Below, one piece after another: positions 6,407-10,626 of a stretch of 10,626 nt of DNA. This stretch comes from Ectopseudomonas composti (GTDB lineage: Bacteria; Pseudomonadota; Gammaproteobacteria; Pseudomonadales; Pseudomonadaceae), in contig CAMPIF010000107.1 in assembly GCA_946886245.1 (NCBI GenBank), positions 1 through 10,626 of the forward strand. The letters are read 5' to 3'. The stretch's first letter is position 1; every line of letters begins with the position of its first letter. The notes below the pieces were generated by a model, which worked only from the letters and a program-made list of their open reading frames with translations, did not search any database and had not been told where the DNA came from. A program made the position numbers and the translations under genes.

Positions 6407-7648
6407 TCACTCACCTGCCTCGGCCAGGGCTGCGCGCAGCTCGACGACAGGAAGACGGGGCAGCTCGCAGCGATGTGGCTCAATGTCCGTGCTGATGTTC
6501 TTGTAGCCGCCGGGGCCGTCGACGTTGACGATGCCGGCATCACCATTGTCGATGCAGATGGCCAGTTCCACCGGTAGTTTGCCATCGACCAGCTTTTCGG
6601 GGTTCACGTAGCCGTCCCAGAGGATGTCCGGCAGGCGGCCATTGAGACCGAACCTGGCCAGCCTCAGCGCTTTCAGCTCGAGGTTATCGGGGCTGTCGCC
6701 GCCCGGTCCGAAGCGGTTGCCATGGATATGAATGGCCTCCGGGTAGGGATCGAAGTCCGCCTCGGTGGAGAGGTCGGTGTAACCGGTGCTGAAGTAGCTG
6801 CTGACGATGACGTTGGCGGTGCGGTGGTCGCCAATATCGTTATCGAAGATCTCCACCTTGTCGTTGGAGTTGACCAGCACGCCAGAGCCCGCCGGGACAC
6901 TGGCGACCGGCGTGCCCTGGTGGCCGAAGTTCCTGTGGTTGTTGCTCTCGACCTTATTGCGGTAGACCCGTGTGGTGTGACCGGGCTGCGGCAGGTTGGG
7001 CATGTTGAACACCAGGATGCCGCCGGTATTGCCGGTGGCGACGTTGTCATAGACATCGGCGCCGATGGTGTTCTCGATCTCGATGCCGGCGACGTTGCGC
7101 TCGGCACGGCTGTTGCGCACCACCACGTTGCGCGACTGGCCCACATAGATGCCGGCGTCCGAAGCACCGATGGCCACCACGCCGTCGATCAGCACATTCT
7201 CGGTCTGTACCGGATAGATGCCATAGGCACCGTTCTCGGTCGCCGGGCCATTGGTCCACTCGGTGCGCACGCGACGGATGATGATGTTCTGGCCGCCGAC
7301 CACCTTGAGCGCATCGCCCTTGGTATCCTCCAGCGCCAGGTCCTCGATGGTGAAGTCGGAGGCGTCCACCAGCAGCCCTTCGGCGCCGGATTTCTGGCCC
7401 TTGAAGTTGAGGATGGTCTGATCCATGCCAGCACCGCGCAATGTCACGCCACTGACCTTGAGACTCAGGCTGCGGTCGAGCTGCCAGGTGCCGGCGGGAA
7501 TCTCGACCACCTCCCCCGGCTTGGCCTTGATCAGCTGCGTCTGCAGCTGCTTCTGAAAGTCGAGATTGGCCGCGGGCGGCGCTTCGCTCTCCCCGCATGC
7601 CGTCAGCAGCAAGGACAGAGCAATAACCGAGGGAGCAGCAAGGCGCAT
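6407..7648 (-). CDS. Parallel beta-helix repeat lipoprotein, partner of the diheme cytochrome
   Basis: This is a 413-residue protein. An N-terminal lipoprotein signal ends at the lipobox LTAC (Cys18). A short GEVVEIPAGTW segment (45-55) is typical of the entry to pectate-lyase-like beta-helix domains. Repeated turns of Asn/Asp/Gly-rich beta-helix follow (about 65-315): VTLRGAGMDQTIL, FTIEDLALEDTKGDAL, NIIIRRVRTEW, NVLIDGVVAIGASDAGIYV, NVVVRNSRAERNVAGIEIE, ADVYDNVATGNTGGILV and VEIFDNDIGDH. The C-terminal part (about 320-413) is not obviously helical and holds Cys365 and Cys394, a possible disulfide. The family (TIGR03805) is reported to occur regularly in a two-gene pair with TIGR03806, the gene directly downstream here; its function is unknown. 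Many right-handed beta-helices bind, cleave or epimerise polysaccharides, but I see no identifiable catalytic set, so an enzymatic role is speculative. The ATG start is supported by GGAG seven bases upstream and by the intact signal peptide. Confidence 0.92.
   Translation of the reverse strand: MRLAAPSVIALSLLLTACGESEAPPAANLDFQKQLQTQLIKAKPGEVVEIPAGTWQLDRSLSLKVSGVTLRGAGMDQTILNFKGQKSGAEGLLVDASDFTIEDLALEDTKGDALKVVGGQNIIIRRVRTEWTNGPATENGAYGIYPVQTENVLIDGVVAIGASDAGIYVGQSRNVVVRNSRAERNVAGIEIENTIGADVYDNVATGNTGGILVFNMPNLPQPGHTTRVYRNKVESNNHRNFGHQGTPVASVPAGSGVLVNSNDKVEIFDNDIGDHRTANVIVSSYFSTGYTDLSTEADFDPYPEAIHIHGNRFGPGGDSPDNLELKALRLARFGLNGRLPDILWDGYVNPEKLVDGKLPVELAICIDNGDAGIVNVDGPGGYKNISTDIEPHRCELPRLPVVELRAALAEAGE
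6412..6416 (-). promoter_or_regulatory. Ribosome binding site of the cytochrome gene, inside the end of the beta-helix gene
   Basis: On the minus strand AGGTG is followed by seven bases and then ATG (6404-6402). The site is within the last codons of the beta-helix gene, whose TGA (6409-6407) lies between the site and the ATG. This arrangement suggests translational coupling and decides the start of the cytochrome. Confidence 0.6.
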
Positions 7649-7655
7649 GATGGGA

Positions 7656-7659
7656 CTCC
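7656..7659 (-). promoter_or_regulatory. Ribosome binding site of the beta-helix gene
   Basis: GGAG on the minus strand lies seven bases upstream of the ATG at 7648-7646. It supports that start, which also gives a complete lipoprotein signal peptide. Confidence 0.65.
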
Positions 7660-7681
7660 ACTGTTGTTTTTATATTATGGA

Positions 7682-7710
7682 ACTATAGTGCCAAAAAATA
7701 GACAAGCCAA
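7682..7710 (-). promoter_or_regulatory. Predicted sigma-70 promoter of the beta-helix/cytochrome pair
   Basis: On the minus strand, TTGGCT (7710-7705, four of six consensus bases) and TATAGT (7687-7682, five of six) are separated by exactly 17 bases. This puts the start of transcription near 7675, about 27 bases before the beta-helix ATG. The -10 box sits in the perfect eight-base palindrome ACTATAGT (7682-7689), itself within a near-symmetric GG-A-ACTATAGT-G-CC (7679-7692). The same bases therefore offer a -10 box on the plus strand toward the methyltransferase gene, although only a poor -35 (TTGTTT, 14 bases away) is present there. The region also contains TTGGCAC, like a sigma-54 -24 element, but its -12 element is CC, not GC. 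Confidence 0.45.
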
Positions 7711-7727
7711 CCCTCACAAGCAACACC

Positions 7728-8537
7728 ATGAACCCAGGGGAGATGCTTGCAGCCCCCACCGGGAAGCAACAGACTACGAGCACTTTCGCAGCCCAAGGAC
7801 AGGCCGCCATGCACACCCTTGAACGCATCTATCCCTTGAAGATGGATGAACGCCTGGCCGCCGACTTGGCCACTCTCGACTTGCACATGCAGCGCTACGC
7901 ATTCGCCAGCGACTCGCTGGCAGGCTCACGTGTGCTCGACATGGCGTGTGGCTGCGGTTATGGCAGTGCATTGCTGGCCGAGCGGCATCCGGACAAGCAG
8001 ATCACCGGTATCGACATCGATCCCGAAGCCATTGCTTATGCGAAGGCAAATTATCAACGACCCAACCTGAGCTATCAGTGCGCCAATGCCGAAACCTTCG
8101 CCGATAGTGCAGGCTTCGACAGCATCGTCAGCCTGGAAACCATCGAGCACTTGCCGGACCCGCTGCGCCTGGCAGAAAACCTCGTACGACTGCTGGCCCA
8201 GGGTGGCCGTATCATTGCCTCGGTGCCGACCACACCGACACTCGACGGCAACCCGCATCACCTGCATGACTTCAGCCCGGCCAGCTTCGCGCGCCTGTTC
8301 AGCCGCCATGGGCTGCGCCCGCATGAGCGTTTCGAACAAATCCAGCGCTGGGAGTTTTCCGGGCTATTCAAGAAGTCGGAGAAAAAGGAGGCACGCCAGC
8401 ATCGCTCGGAAGGCGTCGGCAATGCCGTACTGGCGTATTACCGCAGCCACCCGTTTTATCTGTTCAGGCGCTTGTGGTCGATCCTGCGCTATGGCCCGAG
8501 CAATCGCTACCTGACGTGCCGCTTCAGCACGGACTGA
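7728..8537 (+). CDS. Class I SAM-dependent methyltransferase
   Basis: The frame encodes up to 269 residues with a Rossmann-type methyltransferase core. Counted from the ATG at 7728: motif I VLDMACGCGYG (about 69-79) binds S-adenosylmethionine; GIDIDPEAI (about 94-102) supplies the acidic residue for the ribose; NAETF (about 120-124) follows; FDSIVSLETIEHL (about 130-142) is motif IV; LAQGGRIIASVP (about 156-167) is the last core strand. The C-terminal 70 residues are basic and aromatic-rich (FLFRRLW-like) and may bind substrate or a membrane surface. The acceptor is unknown; relatives of this general type act on small molecules, lipids or glycans. The start is uncertain: the ATG at 7728 has no ribosome site, whereas the ATG at 7810 (242-residue product, starting MHTLERIYPLKMDE) has AAGGA nine bases upstream and keeps every motif. 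It is divergent from the beta-helix gene with a gap of 79 bases, or 161 with the later start. Confidence 0.88.
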   Translation: MNPGEMLAAPTGKQQTTSTFAAQGQAAMHTLERIYPLKMDERLAADLATLDLHMQRYAFASDSLAGSRVLDMACGCGYGSALLAERHPDKQITGIDIDPEAIAYAKANYQRPNLSYQCANAETFADSAGFDSIVSLETIEHLPDPLRLAENLVRLLAQGGRIIASVPTTPTLDGNPHHLHDFSPASFARLFSRHGLRPHERFEQIQRWEFSGLFKKSEKKEARQHRSEGVGNAVLAYYRSHPFYLFRRLWSILRYGPSNRYLTCRFSTD

Positions 8538-8563
8538 GACAAGCCGCAGGTCACGGCGACGAT

Positions 8564-8581
8564 GGTGGGCTGAAGCCCACC
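8564..8581. repeat. Pseudomonas-type intergenic palindrome
   Basis: GGTGGGCT (8564-8571), the two-base loop GA and AGCCCACC (8574-8581) form a perfect eight-base hairpin flanked by GAT and CTACGAGGC. I recognise the sequence as a frequent dispersed intergenic repeat of Pseudomonas genomes. It lies just after the methyltransferase stop and may also help to end or protect that transcript. Confidence 0.6.
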
Positions 8582-8609
8582 CTACGAGGCGCTGGCCAGG
8601 GCTTCTGAA

Positions 8610-8642
8610 ACGAAAACGCCAGCGCAGTGCTGGCGTTTTCGT
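8610..8642. terminator. Two-way terminator between the methyltransferase and ygiQ genes
   Basis: ACGAAAACGCCAGC (8610-8623) and GCTGGCGTTTTCGT (8629-8642) form a perfect 14-base stem with a five-base loop. The GCCAGC/GCTGGC core next to an A-run on one side and a T-run on the other gives an intrinsic terminator in both directions. It sits exactly between two convergent genes, 72 bases after the methyltransferase stop and 15 bases after the ygiQ stop. Confidence 0.85.
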
Positions 8643-8657
8643 GAGTGCTGCTGAGGT

Positions 8658-10626
<1,969 letters not shown>

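Noticed and set aside
5580..6506. A 308-codon plus-strand frame across the cytochrome gene
   Set aside because: It overlaps two well-supported minus-strand genes and has a composition typical of a shadow frame.
7679..7692. A sigma-54 promoter upstream of the beta-helix gene (TTGGCAC followed by TTCC)
   Set aside because: The -24 half is good, but the -12 element has CC where the near-invariant GC should be. A sigma-70 promoter with 17-base spacing overlaps it.
6722..7822. A 366-codon plus-strand frame across the beta-helix gene
   Set aside because: Its Val/Gly/Asp/His-rich sequence mirrors the beta-helix repeats read backwards. It also runs through the intergenic promoter region into the methyltransferase.

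Overview
The window looks like chromosome of a high-GC gammaproteobacterium, most probably a Pseudomonas (a guess toward the mendocina/oleovorans/alcaligenes side, not proven). The reasons are strong G/C bias at third codon positions, a YgiQ that matches my memory of Pseudomonas YgiQ along its whole visible length, and intergenic palindromes typical of Pseudomonas (a REP-like element at 1766-1805 and a GGTGGGCT/AGCCCACC hairpin at 8564-8581). There are six protein genes. Five lie on the minus strand and only the methyltransferase is on the plus strand. I see no tRNA, rRNA, CRISPR array, insertion sequence or prophage gene, and no gene-free stretch over 300 bases.

Region 1 (1-5297, minus strand) holds two large genes of a predicted peptide- or amide-forming system. 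The upstream gene encodes a 1097-residue transglutaminase-like protein fused to a DUF2126 putative amidoligase. The downstream gene, cut by the left window edge, encodes a circularly permuted ATP-grasp protein that runs into an alpha-E domain. A candidate sigma-54 promoter (GG-N10-GC) lies just upstream of the first gene, which has an AGGAGG ribosome site and a GTG start. The REP-like element sits in the 119-base gap between the two genes. Comparative genomics has predicted that these families work together in peptide synthesis or tagging, often near the proteasome-like protease Anbu. The substrate is unknown.

Region 2 (5298-7727) holds a two-gene unit encoding two predicted lipoproteins: a parallel beta-helix protein, then a diheme c-type cytochrome. 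The stop codon of the first overlaps the ribosome-binding region of the second, so they are probably translationally coupled. The two families are known to occur as a pair, and their joint function is unknown. A plausible sigma-70 promoter lies upstream, with a self-palindromic -10 box (ACTATAGT) in the short divergent gap before the methyltransferase gene.

Region 3 (7728-10626) holds a class I SAM-dependent methyltransferase gene (plus strand) and a convergent ygiQ-family radical SAM gene (minus strand, 5' end beyond the right edge). Between them are a palindrome and a strong two-way terminator hairpin.
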